The notes: generated by a model from the sequence alone, not told the origin. Shown: positions 1-5,999, counted from the stretch's first letter. The stretch: 5,999 bases of DNA from Acetobacteraceae bacterium (GCA_019237355.1 JAFAHH010000419.1:1-5999); one strand, 5' to 3'. A program made the numbers and translations.

Positions 1-565
1 GATCGATCCCGGCCAAGGGTTCGTCGAGGAGAATGTAGCTGGGCTGGGTGGCCAGCGCCCGTGCGATCTCGACCCGCCGCCGCTCGCCCCCGGAAAGCGC
101 GAGTGCTGGCGTGCGGCGAAGATGCGCGATGCCAAACTCGGCCAGCAGCTCGTCCAGGATCAGATCGCGCCGGTCGGGATCAGGCTCGGCGACCTCCAGC
201 ACCGCGCGGATATTTTGTTCCACATTGAGGCCGCGAAAGACGCTTGCTTCCTGCGGTAGGTACCCGATGCCGAACCGGGCCCGGCGGTACATTGGCAAGC
301 CGGTCAGATTCATGCCGTCCAGCATGATCAACCCGGTATCCGGCTTAACCAGGCCGACAATCATGTAAAAAGTGGTTGTCTTGCCCGCGCCATTGGGACC
401 GAGCAGCCCCACCGCTTCGCCGCGCTGCACCCGGATCGATACGTTGCGCACGACGGGGCGCTTCTTATAGGTCTTGCCCACGCCTTGGGCGGCAAGCCCG
501 TCCGTGGAGGCGGTTGCACCGCCGTGCACGACCCGAAGCTCTGCGCCGGGCTTGATTTCGTTCAT
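1..565 (-). CDS. lptB: LPS export ABC transporter ATP-binding protein LptB (partial, C-terminus beyond window)
   Basis: Cytoplasmic ATPase that powers LPS extraction from the inner membrane with LptF and LptG. The first 188 codons are present; about 70-80 more are expected past the left edge. Motifs in order are Walker [10 protein letters not shown] (56-64) followed by TFYMIVGL, Q-loop Q105 in [12 protein letters not shown] (102-113), signature [15 protein letters not shown] (157-171) and Walker [13 protein letters not shown] (177-188). The [10 protein letters not shown] and [13 protein letters not shown] stretches set LptB apart from other ABC ATPases. The first 25-30 residues are an extension absent from E. 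coli LptB. The start is ATG 565, sharing ATGA (565-562) with the lptA stop, and an AAAGG site lies 9 bases upstream. It is the last member of the operon seen; rpoN commonly follows lptB in proteobacteria, but that cannot be seen here. Confidence 0.97.
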   Translation of the reverse strand, partial: MNEIKPGAELRVVHGGATASTDGLAAQGVGKTYKKRPVVRNVSIRVQRGEAVGLLGPNGAGKTTTFYMIVGLVKPDTGLIMLDGMNLTGLPMYRRARFGIGYLPQEASVFRGLNVEQNIRAVLEVAEPDPDRRDLILDELLAEFGIAHLRRTPALALSGGERRRVEIARALATQPSYILLDEPLAGID

Positions 566-1614
566 CGGCGCGAGCCTTTCTGCGCTGGCTGGTCGGGGAG
601 GAGCGCGGCGCCCGTATTGCGGTTCGTCGCATCATTGGGAAGCACGAGACCTTGGACGCGTTCGTGTGGGTCCGAGAGCAGGCGGGCGACACCAGTCTTG
701 AGGTTCACTTCCGCTTCCGAGCCATTGAGCTGATTCTGCCCGCGCGTAATCCGCACGTGACCGCCGACCCGTGCGATCCCCGTGTCCGGCACGTATACGC
801 CGCGGTCCCCGGTAACGGTGTCGGTGGCCGTCCGGATCGAAACGTGGCCGAATGCTTCGACCCTTTCCAATTTCCCCGAAGCGAGCGGGTCCTGCTCCGC
901 CGAGGGCTTATCGCCCGGCTTGCTGGCGACCTTGGTGGCTTGCTGCGGCGCCTGGCCCGGGTGCGGGGCATCGGTTGTATATGCAACCAAAGTGTCAGCG
1001 GCAAGTCGCCTTCCGTCATTGGTAACCACTACCGCATCGCCGCGTGCTACGGCCATATGCTTTTGTGTCCAGTACTCAAGAGTGTCCCGGGCTGTTAGTA
1101 CATCGTTTGGCGTGGTCAGCTTTAAGTCCCGTCCGGTCATCACCAGGACGGCCTGGTCGATGTCGTAAATAGCGTGATCACCCTGGGCGCGGTCGGTCGG
1201 GGTGTAGATCAGTACATGGCCCTCGGCCTCTACCCGATAAATTTCATTGCCGGACGTGTCCGCATTTGCCTCTAATCCCGTCTTGTCTGGCTGAGGTGGC
1301 GGTTGAGGCGTGCTCTGGGGGGCATTGGCTTTTTTCCGGTAATGCGCAATCAGCCGGTCGGCATCGACCGTTACATTGCCGCGCACGGCCCGGGCATTTC
1401 CACGGGCAATTACCACCCGTTCGTTCTGCCGCCATTCGAGCCCGTCGACCGCGGTGACGGTAATCGGCCCTCCGTGGGAAAGATCAATTTGCTGCCCCAG
1501 CGCCGGGGTCGGAAGTAGCAGAAGCAGCAATGCCAAGCAGCGGCGCACGCCAACCGCACTGGACCCCGAGTTCGACTCGAGCCATCGCGCTCTCGCCCGG
1601 CGGGTCTTGATCAT
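562..1614 (-). CDS. lptA: Periplasmic LPS transport protein LptA (OstA-like, duplicated)
   Basis: Periplasmic bridge protein whose stacked beta-jellyrolls carry LPS from LptC to LptD in the outer membrane. It has 350 residues, nearly twice E. coli LptA (185). A signal peptide is visible: basic n-region to R25, hydrophobic core 27-34 and cleavage probably after A-L-G (38-40). The mature part contains two similar OstA-type units, 57-161 and 177-285. Each has a 'RG' strand motif (A-R-G at 70-72 and 190-192), a proline/glutamine-rich linker (94-122 and 213-246), and then RVEA-x-GHV (127-134 and 251-258) with a TD...GD pattern. The start overlaps the lptC stop in ATGA (1614-1611). AAGGA abuts that ATG too closely to be a normal ribosome site, so GTG at codon 23 is a possible alternative that would still give a complete signal peptide. 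Its stop overlaps lptB. Enlarged LptA proteins are known in Rhodospirillales-type bacteria, as far as I recall. Confidence 0.93.
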   Translation of the reverse strand: MIKTRRARARWLESNSGSSAVGVRRCLALLLLLLPTPALGQQIDLSHGGPITVTAVDGLEWRQNERVVIARGNARAVRGNVTVDADRLIAHYRKKANAPQSTPQPPPQPDKTGLEANADTSGNEIYRVEAEGHVLIYTPTDRAQGDHAIYDIDQAVLVMTGRDLKLTTPNDVLTARDTLEYWTQKHMAVARGDAVVVTNDGRRLAADTLVAYTTDAPHPGQAPQQATKVASKPGDKPSAEQDPLASGKLERVEAFGHVSIRTATDTVTGDRGVYVPDTGIARVGGHVRITRGQNQLNGSEAEVNLKTGVARLLSDPHERVQGLVLPNDATNRNTGAALLPDQPAQKGSRR

Positions 1615-2300
1615 TCCTTGCTTCCGTTCAGCACCAGCTTGGCGGGCCCGGCGAACTGCACGACCTCCCCCTTATCCGTAAGGGTGAAGCCGCCATCTGC
1701 GTCGAGGACGCCGAAAGGACCCTCGGCGTGCGTCCGCTCGGCACTCGCGGCGGCGCCCGCTTTTAGGTCGATGGTTGCCGCCTCGGTTCGCATCGTCGTT
1801 CCGTCATCGCGATACAGAAAGACCTCGTGCGAGAGATCGAGCTGATTCGCGTGCTGCATGAATACGCCCTGCTTGCTCTGCAGCAGCATCCAGGTGCCAT
1901 TTTCAAGCGTGATGTCGCCCTTCGGCGTGGTTAGGTTCACCCGCTCGGGCCCGACCTGTTGCGCGATTTCGGCTGTGACTGTGTAGGGCCGGCCGCGTTC
2001 GTCCACGCCACGATAACGCGCATCGACGAGGGTGGCGCCGTCCATGGCCGTTGTCATACGCCGGAACGCGACCCGTGCCTCATTACTTTCCCGGTCAAAC
2101 TCGGGCCACAAGGCAATCGCGGCTAACAGGGCCAGAGCAGCCGCTGGCAGCACCCACTTACTGATGCGTACCATCCAGCGGCGGCGCGCAAGTCCACCAG
2201 CAGTTGGGGTCCGCCGAACCTTTCGGGCGGAAGCGTCCAGCAGCCGCTGCCCGGGTCGGCTTCCAGACCGGCGCGGCTCGGGCAATGGCGAGACGTTCAT
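1611..2300 (-). CDS. lptC: LPS export system protein LptC
   Basis: Bitopic inner-membrane protein that accepts LPS from the LptB2FG transporter and passes it to periplasmic LptA. It has 229 residues, somewhat longer than E. coli LptC (191). It starts with about 45 basic, proline-rich cytoplasmic residues, then one membrane helix (about 49-65, WVLPAAALALLAAIALW), then a periplasmic beta-jellyroll of the LptC/OstA type (about 75-225). Inside it, segments such as RPYTVTAEIAQQ, KGDITLENGTWMLLQSKQGV and LDLSHEVFLYRDDGTTMRTE show the alternating-strand pattern of the family. The start codon overlaps the kdsD stop in ATGA (2300-2297). No clear Shine-Dalgarno sequence precedes it, which suits translational coupling. 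LptC is poorly conserved, so the call rests on topology, fold pattern and the position between kdsD and lptA. Confidence 0.93.
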   Translation of the reverse strand: MNVSPLPEPRRSGSRPGQRLLDASARKVRRTPTAGGLARRRWMVRISKWVLPAAALALLAAIALWPEFDRESNEARVAFRRMTTAMDGATLVDARYRGVDERGRPYTVTAEIAQQVGPERVNLTTPKGDITLENGTWMLLQSKQGVFMQHANQLDLSHEVFLYRDDGTTMRTEAATIDLKAGAAASAERTHAEGPFGVLDADGGFTLTDKGEVVQFAGPAKLVLNGSKE

Positions 2301-3295
2301 CGCAACCCGGCCCGCAGCAAGTCGTGGATATGGAGAATTCCGATCGGCGACCCGTCCAGATCAATGACGAACAGAGTGGTGATTGGACGCTCGCCGGCAT
2401 TCATCTCGTGCAGCGCCTCGGCAGCAAGGGCGTCCGGGCCGATTGTGCGCGGCCTCGGCGTCATGATCTCGCCCACCGACCGGCCGAACAGCCCCGGCCC
2501 CATAGCCCGGCGCAGGTCGCCATCCGTGATGATCCCAACCAGCTTCCGACCGTCGCCGCTGACCACTCCGAGGCATCCAAAGCGCTTCTCGGTCATGAGC
2601 AGCAGCGCATGGTCCATCCCAAGATCGGGCGTCGCGAGCGGAACCGCATCGCCGGTGTGCATCAGATCGCACACCCGGCGTAGCCGGACGCCAAGCCTTC
2701 CGCCGGGGTGGATTTGTTGAAAATCGGCCTCAGTGAAACCGCGCCGGGTCAGCAAGGCAACGGCAAGGGCATCGCCTAACGCCATCTGCATGGTCGTGCT
2801 GGTGGTGGGGGCCAAGCCGATGGGGCAGGCTTCCGCCGCGCGCGGGAGTACCAAAGCCACGTCGGCGGCACGGGCCAGCGCGGAGTCCGCCCGGGCAGTA
2901 ATCGCAATGAGGGGCAGGCCAAAGCGCCTGGTGTGGGCGACCAGATCGGCAAGCTCGGCGGTCTCGCCCGAGTTCGAGAGGGCCAACACCGCGTCGACCG
3001 CGGTGATCATCCCAAGGTCGCCGTGCGAGGCTTCGGCCGGGTGGACAAAAAAAGCGGGGGTTCCGGTTGAGGCCAGGGTGGCCGCCACCTTGCGCGCGAC
3101 TAGGCCAGATTTGCCCATCCCAGACACGACGACCCGGCCAGCCACGCCTTCCAGCAGATCGAGCGCGCGGATAAACGCGCCATCCAGGGCGGCGGCAAGC
3201 GCCCTTAAGCCCGCAACTTCGGTTGCGAGCACCGATCGGGCGGCTTCCAGATCCTCGTGCAGCTTCTCGCGCAGCGGCGCAACGGCCGTACTCAT
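2297..3295 (-). CDS. kdsD: Arabinose-5-phosphate isomerase, KdsD/KpsF family
   Basis: Cytoplasmic enzyme that interconverts D-ribulose 5-phosphate and D-arabinose 5-phosphate (EC 5.3.1.13), the first step toward Kdo, the inner-core sugar of LPS. It has 332 residues, against 328 in E. coli KdsD. The SIS domain (about 30-200) contains GMGKSG (59-64), HGDLGM (91-96), SNSGET (107-112) and PTTSTT (163-168). Residues K62, H91, E114 and H196 fall at a constant +3 offset from the active-site residues K59, H88, E111 and H193 of the E. coli enzyme. Two CBS domains follow, about 207-267 (VCDLM...GIITDGDLRRAM) and 274-332 (VGEIMTP...GILHIHDLL). The start is well fixed: an in-frame TGA lies five codons upstream with no other start codon between, although the ribosome site is weak. 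It is the first gene of the LPS operon, and its stop overlaps lptC by four bases. Its role in LPS rather than capsule synthesis is inferred from the lpt neighbours. Confidence 0.96.
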   Translation of the reverse strand: MSTAVAPLREKLHEDLEAARSVLATEVAGLRALAAALDGAFIRALDLLEGVAGRVVVSGMGKSGLVARKVAATLASTGTPAFFVHPAEASHGDLGMITAVDAVLALSNSGETAELADLVAHTRRFGLPLIAITARADSALARAADVALVLPRAAEACPIGLAPTTSTTMQMALGDALAVALLTRRGFTEADFQQIHPGGRLGVRLRRVCDLMHTGDAVPLATPDLGMDHALLLMTEKRFGCLGVVSGDGRKLVGIITDGDLRRAMGPGLFGRSVGEIMTPRPRTIGPDALAAEALHEMNAGERPITTLFVIDLDGSPIGILHIHDLLRAGLR

Positions 3296-3326
3296 TTGAC
3301 TTGGCTCTCATAGTCTCGCTGGCGCC

Positions 3327-3356
3327 TGTATGCGGGGATGCGGCGCGCCGGGTCAA
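3327..3356 (-). promoter_or_regulatory. Candidate sigma-70-type promoter for kdsD-lptC-lptA-lptB
   Basis: On the minus strand TTGACC (3356-3351) matches five of six bases of the -35 consensus. After 18 bases comes CATACA (3332-3327), a poor -10 with only three matches. It ends 31 bases before the kdsD ATG, a sensible distance. The weak -10 keeps this tentative; a housekeeping promoter is expected here because the LPS genes are essential in most relatives and are separated from phoB by 324 bases. Confidence 0.35.
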
Positions 3357-3370
3357 CTGAAAGCGGTCAG

Positions 3371-3384
3371 GGAACCGGTGTTCC
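3371..3384. repeat. Short perfect inverted repeat GGAAC-CGGT-GTTCC
   Basis: Perfect 5-base arms flank CGGT. It lies 14 bases upstream of the candidate -35 of kdsD, a position compatible with an operator, but no regulator is known from the sequence. Its inner octamer AACCGGTG (3373-3380) recurs in inverted orientation as CACCGGTT at 3449-3456. Confidence 0.3.
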
Positions 3385-3472
3385 AGACAAAAATCATGCC
3401 AGCTTTGACTTTTAGGGCGAGGGCTTGACGCGGAATCGTTCGCTTCAGCACCGGTTAAGCAAGCATGCCCCA

Positions 3473-3486
3473 TTGGCCGATGCCAA
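3473..3486. repeat. Short perfect inverted repeat TTGGC-CGAT-GCCAA
   Basis: Perfect 5-base arms surround a 4-base loop. It lacks a T run on either side, so it does not look like an intrinsic terminator, and such short palindromes arise by chance in GC-rich DNA. It is listed because it is one of the few structures in the gap after phoB. Confidence 0.3.
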
Positions 3487-3619
3487 AGAGCTGGCGCAGA
3501 AAATCACCCGCCTCGGCTTTAGCTGTACCCTGACCCGCCAAGTCTCAGAGCCCTAGTTTCTGTCTAGACCGGAAGCGCTCCAGAATGAGAACGCGGCATC
3601 TACTCTGCAGCAACTGGCG

Positions 3620-4336
3620 CTAGATTGGCTCGGTGTCGAGCGCGTAGCCGGCGGAGCGGACCGTTCTTACAATGTCGCGCTCGCCCTCGCTATTAATGGC
3701 CTTTCGCAGCCGCCGGACATGCACATCGACGGTTCGCGGCTCGACGTGAATGTCATGTCCCCAGACCGCATTCAGCAGTTCTTCGCGCGAGAATACGCGC
3801 TGAGGATTCTGCATCAGGTACGCGAGCAGCCGAAATTCGGTAGGACCGAGGTGAATAGCGCGGCCGTTCCGGCGAACGCGGTGCGCTTCTAAATCGATGG
3901 TCATATCAGCAAACGATAGCTGCCCCTTGGCCGGGGCCATGTTGCTGCGCCGAAGCAGGGCGCGGATCCGGGCGACCAACGCATCCATGTTAAAAGGTTT
4001 GGTGATGTAGTCGTCAGCGCCCGAGTTGAGGCCGCGAATGGTATCCTGATCCTCGGTGCGCGCCGTCACCATAATCACCGGTAAATGGCGCGTCTCAGAG
4101 CGCCACCTTAGCTGGCGGCAGACTTCGAGCCCGGACATAACGGGCAGCATCCAATCGAGCAACACGAGATCCGGCGGCTGCTCTTCGATCCGCATCAGCG
4201 CTTCCGGGCCATCGGCCGCCTCTTCCACCCGAAATCCCTGTTTTTCCAAATTGTAGCGCAACATCATCGCAAGTGCCGCCTCGTCTTCCACGACTAGGAC
4301 GACTGGCTTAGATAAGGTGGCCAGCGCTTCTGACAT
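3620..4336 (-). CDS. phoB: Phosphate regulon response regulator PhoB (OmpR family)
   Basis: DNA-binding response regulator that is phosphorylated by the sensor kinase PhoR under phosphate limitation and activates pst and other Pho genes. It has 238 residues, near the E. coli length of 229. The receiver domain spans about 11-128, with acidic pair E17/D18, phospho-acceptor D61 in LLDWMLP, T91 and K113 in the TKPF motif. The DNA-binding winged helix spans about 138-234, with HLGPTEFRLL (162-171) and recognition helix RTVDVHVRRLRKAI (201-214). These motifs favour PhoB over other OmpR-family members, and the place right after phoU confirms it. A purine-rich AAGGAG lies at the end of phoU, 14 bases upstream, and a closer GGGA lies 6 bases before the ATG. 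No kinase gene follows; phoR must be elsewhere, probably upstream of pstS. The stop is TAG (3622-3620). Confidence 0.96.
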   Translation of the reverse strand: MSEALATLSKPVVLVVEDEAALAMMLRYNLEKQGFRVEEAADGPEALMRIEEQPPDLVLLDWMLPVMSGLEVCRQLRWRSETRHLPVIMVTARTEDQDTIRGLNSGADDYITKPFNMDALVARIRALLRRSNMAPAKGQLSFADMTIDLEAHRVRRNGRAIHLGPTEFRLLAYLMQNPQRVFSREELLNAVWGHDIHVEPRTVDVHVRRLRKAINSEGERDIVRTVRSAGYALDTEPI

Positions 4337-4347
4337 GCTTTTCCCGG

Positions 4348-5067
4348 CTACTCCTTCGGACGGACCACGGCATAAGGAGAAGTGTCGCTTTTCGGCCGCG
4401 CTTCCAGCAGCGGCTCGCCTTTGACCGCGTAGTACAGCCGTTCCGCGATATTGGTCGCGTGGTCGCCGATCCGCTCCAGATTCTTAGCAATGAAAAGTAG
4501 GTGCGTGCAGGATGTAATGTTGCGTGCATCCTCCATCATGTAAGTGATCAGCTCGCGGAAAATCGTCGTGTAGATATCGTCGATCGCTTGGTCGGAACGC
4601 CACGCCTCCATCGCCGCTTCGGCGTCATTTTCGCCGATTGCATCGATCACCCGTTTAACATTCTGTTGCACGAGCCGTGCCATTTGCGCAAGCCCGGCGA
4701 GGCTGAAGGGCAAGGTGAATTGATCCAGCACGATGCTGCGCTTTGCGGCGTTGACGGCATAATCCCCGATGCGCTCGAGATCGCTGCTTATTTTGAAGGC
4801 AGCGACAATCAGCCGTAGATCTTCGCCGACCGGCTGGCGCAATGCGAGTAAGCGAATCGCAAACTGCTCGATTTCACGCTCGAGCGCATCGACCCCTGGA
4901 TCTCCCTCGACTGCTCGCACCGCCGTCTCAGAATCCCGCGACATGATCGCCTCGGCCGCCATCGCAATCTGATTCTCGACGATGCCTCCCATCTCGATAA
5001 TCATATCGCGGAGCCGCCGCAGCTCCTGGCCGTAGCTCCTTACGACGTGCTCCGGTGTGCCGGACAT
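4348..5067 (-). CDS. phoU: Phosphate transport system regulator PhoU
   Basis: Cytoplasmic all-helical protein that links the Pst transporter to the PhoR/PhoB two-component system and keeps the Pho regulon off when phosphate is plentiful. From ATG 5067 it has 239 residues, against 241 in E. coli. It shows the two-fold PhoU repeat: helices at about 10-110 and 125-215. Each half carries the metal-binding E/D-x-x-x-D type motif, SDLERIGDYAVN (95-106) and KNLERIGDHATN (195-206). The C-terminal 25 residues (KGEPLLEARPKS onward) are outside the repeats. It follows pstB by 20 bases and precedes phoB by 11, the usual pst-phoU-phoB order of alphaproteobacteria. No missing key residue was seen. Confidence 0.97.
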   Translation of the reverse strand: MSGTPEHVVRSYGQELRRLRDMIIEMGGIVENQIAMAAEAIMSRDSETAVRAVEGDPGVDALEREIEQFAIRLLALRQPVGEDLRLIVAAFKISSDLERIGDYAVNAAKRSIVLDQFTLPFSLAGLAQMARLVQQNVKRVIDAIGENDAEAAMEAWRSDQAIDDIYTTIFRELITYMMEDARNITSCTHLLFIAKNLERIGDHATNIAERLYYAVKGEPLLEARPKSDTSPYAVVRPKE

Positions 5068-5073
5068 GCTTTT

Positions 5074-5080
5074 ATCCTTT
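5074..5080 (-). promoter_or_regulatory. Ribosome binding site of phoU
   Basis: The minus strand reads AAAGGAT in the short pstB-phoU gap, leaving 7 bases between AAAGGA and the ATG at 5067. This is the clearest Shine-Dalgarno sequence in the window. It decides the phoU start: the frame stays open up to 5211, but that longer version would run through the end of pstB and add about 48 unconserved residues. Confidence 0.8.
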
Positions 5081-5087
5081 CTGCCGA

Positions 5088-5918
5088 TCAGCCGAACCGG
5101 CCAGTAATATATTCTTGGGTGCGGCGCTGCTTGGGCGCCGTGAAGATCTGCGAGGACTCGCCGACTTCCACGAGCTCGCCCAGATAGAAGAAGGCGACAC
5201 GATCCGCACACCTTGCGGCCTGCTGCATATTGTGCGTCACGATCGCGATCGTGAACTCGCTTTTCAGCTCATCGATCAGCTCCTCGATTTTCAGCGTGCT
5301 GAGTGGATCGAGTGCGCTCGTCGGCTCATCAAGCAGAATCACATCGGGCCGGACCGCAATCGTTCGTGCAATACAAAGCCGTTGCTGTTGACCCCCCGAT
5401 AGGCCCAACGCCGGCGCATGCAGCCGGTCTTTCACTTCTTCCCAAAGAGCGGCGCGCGTTAATGACCAGTGGACCCGTTCGTCCATCTCGGATTTGGAAA
5501 GCCGTTCGTGCAAGCGCACACCAAACGCGATATTGTTGTAGACCGTCATCGGAAAAGGCGTGGGCTTTTGAAACACCATGCCGACCCGGCCGCGCAGAGC
5601 ATTCACATCAATATGCGGCCCGATAATATTCTGCGCATCCATCATCACCTGGCCCGTCGCACGCTGACCGGGGTAGAGGTCGTACATGCGGTTGAGGCAG
5701 CGCAATAGGGTGGACTTACCGCACCCGGAGGGGCCGATCATTCCGGTCACCTGCCGCTCGGGCAAGTCGAGATTGATCCCCTTGAGGGCCTGGAGCGGAC
5801 CATAAAAAAAATCGAGGTCGCGGATCGCAATCCGCGGTTCTGCCTTCTGCGGAGATGGGCGCTCACCGCTCACCAGGACTCGTACCCGCTGCTCTGCTTG
5901 GTTCATGCTGATGCTCAT
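5088..5918 (-). CDS. pstB: Phosphate ABC transporter ATP-binding protein PstB
   Basis: ATPase subunit of the Pst phosphate importer; it hydrolyses ATP on the cytoplasmic face to drive uptake through PstC-PstA (EC 7.3.2.1). From ATG 5918 it is 276 residues. Visible motifs are Walker [10 protein letters not shown] (62-70), Q-loop Q117 in VFQKP, ABC signature LSGGQ (173-177), Walker B VILLDE (193-198), D-loop SALD (201-204) and switch histidine H229. The Walker A with cysteine, the FQKPTPFPM stretch and the C-terminal EYITGRFG end are PstB hallmarks. The family is usually about 250-260 residues, so the first 25-30 residues form a poorly conserved extension. Alternative starts are GTG 5927 and ATG 5906. 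No good Shine-Dalgarno sequence marks any of them, and ATG 5918 is a compromise. It sits between pstA and phoU, 20 bases from the latter, as in standard pst operons. Eight A residues (5804-5811) encode the FFY before Walker A. Confidence 0.97.
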   Translation of the reverse strand: MSISMNQAEQRVRVLVSGERPSPQKAEPRIAIRDLDFFYGPLQALKGINLDLPERQVTGMIGPSGCGKSTLLRCLNRMYDLYPGQRATGQVMMDAQNIIGPHIDVNALRGRVGMVFQKPTPFPMTVYNNIAFGVRLHERLSKSEMDERVHWSLTRAALWEEVKDRLHAPALGLSGGQQQRLCIARTIAVRPDVILLDEPTSALDPLSTLKIEELIDELKSEFTIAIVTHNMQQAARCADRVAFFYLGELVEVGESSQIFTAPKQRRTQEYITGRFG

Positions 5919-5933
5919 GGATTTCACATAGGC

Positions 5934-5999
5934 TTAACGGCGCCCTTGGACGACGGTACGGGCCAGAAGGTTGATCGCCAAGACGCCAGCCGTGATCAG
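5934..5999 (-). CDS. pstA: Phosphate ABC transporter permease PstA, C-terminal end (partial)
   Basis: Only the last 21 codons and a TAA stop (5936-5934) are in the window; the rest lies beyond the right edge. The tail reads LITAGVLAINLLARTVVQGRR. It is the end of a hydrophobic helix followed by a short basic cytoplasmic tail, with the N-L-L/I-A-R pattern typical of PstA C-termini. PstA is one of the two inner-membrane permease subunits of the high-affinity phosphate transporter PstSCAB and pairs with PstC. The call rests on this short tail plus its position directly before pstB, with 15 bases between the stop and the chosen pstB ATG. Reading frame and stop are clear. Identity as PstA is strong by context, but the fragment alone would be too short to prove it. 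Confidence 0.85.
   Translation of the reverse strand: MITAGVLAINLLARTVVQGRR

Larger units (their letters stand above)
3296..3619. other. Intergenic gap between phoB and kdsD, no supported gene
   Basis: This 324-base stretch separates the phosphate operon from the LPS operon; both are on the minus strand. In-frame stops break all long frames that would extend either neighbour; a TGA at 3310-3308 closes the kdsD frame five codons before its ATG. I see no hairpin followed by a T run that would serve as a terminator for phoB. The gap contains a weak candidate promoter (3327-3356), two 5-bp-stem inverted repeats (3371-3384, 3473-3486) and a plus-strand frame at 3416-3556 without an ATG. No tRNA-like or other RNA structure was recognised. 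Confidence 0.8.

Noticed and set aside
48..368. Plus-strand open frame of 106 codons opposite lptB
   Set aside because: Antisense of the LptB nucleotide-binding domain, Ser/Arg-rich, no domain resemblance.
652..1168. Two overlapping plus-strand frames of 148 and 128 codons opposite lptA
   Set aside because: Both are antisense to the lptA coding region and have no motifs or plausible ribosome sites; lptA has a signal peptide and fold pattern that explain this DNA.
2733..3299. Plus-strand open frame of 188 codons opposite kdsD
   Set aside because: Ala/Arg/Ser-rich antisense shadow of kdsD with no family motif; long antisense frames are normal at this base composition.
2730..3473. Minus-strand open frame of 247 codons overlapping kdsD and the upstream gap
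   Set aside because: It lies in another frame of kdsD, whose SIS motifs and active-site residues are intact. Its product is rich in Arg, Gly and Pro with no recognisable domain, as expected for a shadow frame in GC-rich DNA.
3557..3619. Intrinsic terminator immediately after phoB
   Set aside because: I looked for a GC-rich hairpin followed by a T run on the minus strand and found only isolated short palindromes such as TCTAGA and CTGCAG.
3300..3619. Pho box upstream of kdsD
   Set aside because: No pair of CTGTCAT-like direct repeats with 11-base spacing was seen; a lone CTGTCTAG (3560-3567) is not enough.
5068..5211. Longer PhoU with an N-terminal extension of 48 residues
   Set aside because: The extension would overlap the 3' end of pstB in another frame, and a strong AAAGGA site with correct spacing precedes the ATG at 5067, which gives the normal PhoU length.

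Overview
The window is a GC-rich, compact stretch of a Gram-negative chromosome in which every recognisable gene lies on the minus strand, so the map reads from right to left. The protein style points to an alphaproteobacterium, most likely Rhodospirillales/Acetobacteraceae-like. The signs are a long duplicated LptA, an LptB with an N-terminal extension and a PLAGID Walker B tail, PhoU-PhoB directly after PstAB, and three ATGA stop/start overlaps. This placement is inferred from remembered family features, not from a search.

Right part (about 3620-5999) is the distal half of a phosphate operon. It holds the last 21 residues of PstA (permease), PstB (ATPase), PhoU (signalling inhibitor) and PhoB (response regulator), with gaps of only 11-20 bases. 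pstS, pstC, the rest of pstA and probably phoR should lie beyond the right edge. Together the genes would import phosphate through a high-affinity ABC transporter, report transport state through PhoU, and control the Pho regulon through PhoB.

Middle (3296-3619) is a 324-base gap. It contains no convincing gene or terminator. It has a weak candidate promoter for the next operon, two small perfect inverted repeats, and a plus-strand reading frame with a faint SPOR-like look that is not supported as a gene.

Left part (1-3295) is a lipopolysaccharide operon: kdsD (arabinose-5-phosphate isomerase, first step toward Kdo), lptC, lptA and the first 188 codons of lptB. Each junction is a 4-base ATGA overlap, so translation is probably coupled. 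The products link Kdo synthesis with the LptB-LptC-LptA part of the machine that moves LPS from inner to outer membrane. kdsC is not between kdsD and lptC as it is in E. coli.

The window is ordinary core genome. I found no mobile element, CRISPR, RNA gene or novel system. The points most worth a second look are the internal duplication in LptA, the Pho/LPS operon junction, and the unexplained gap between them.
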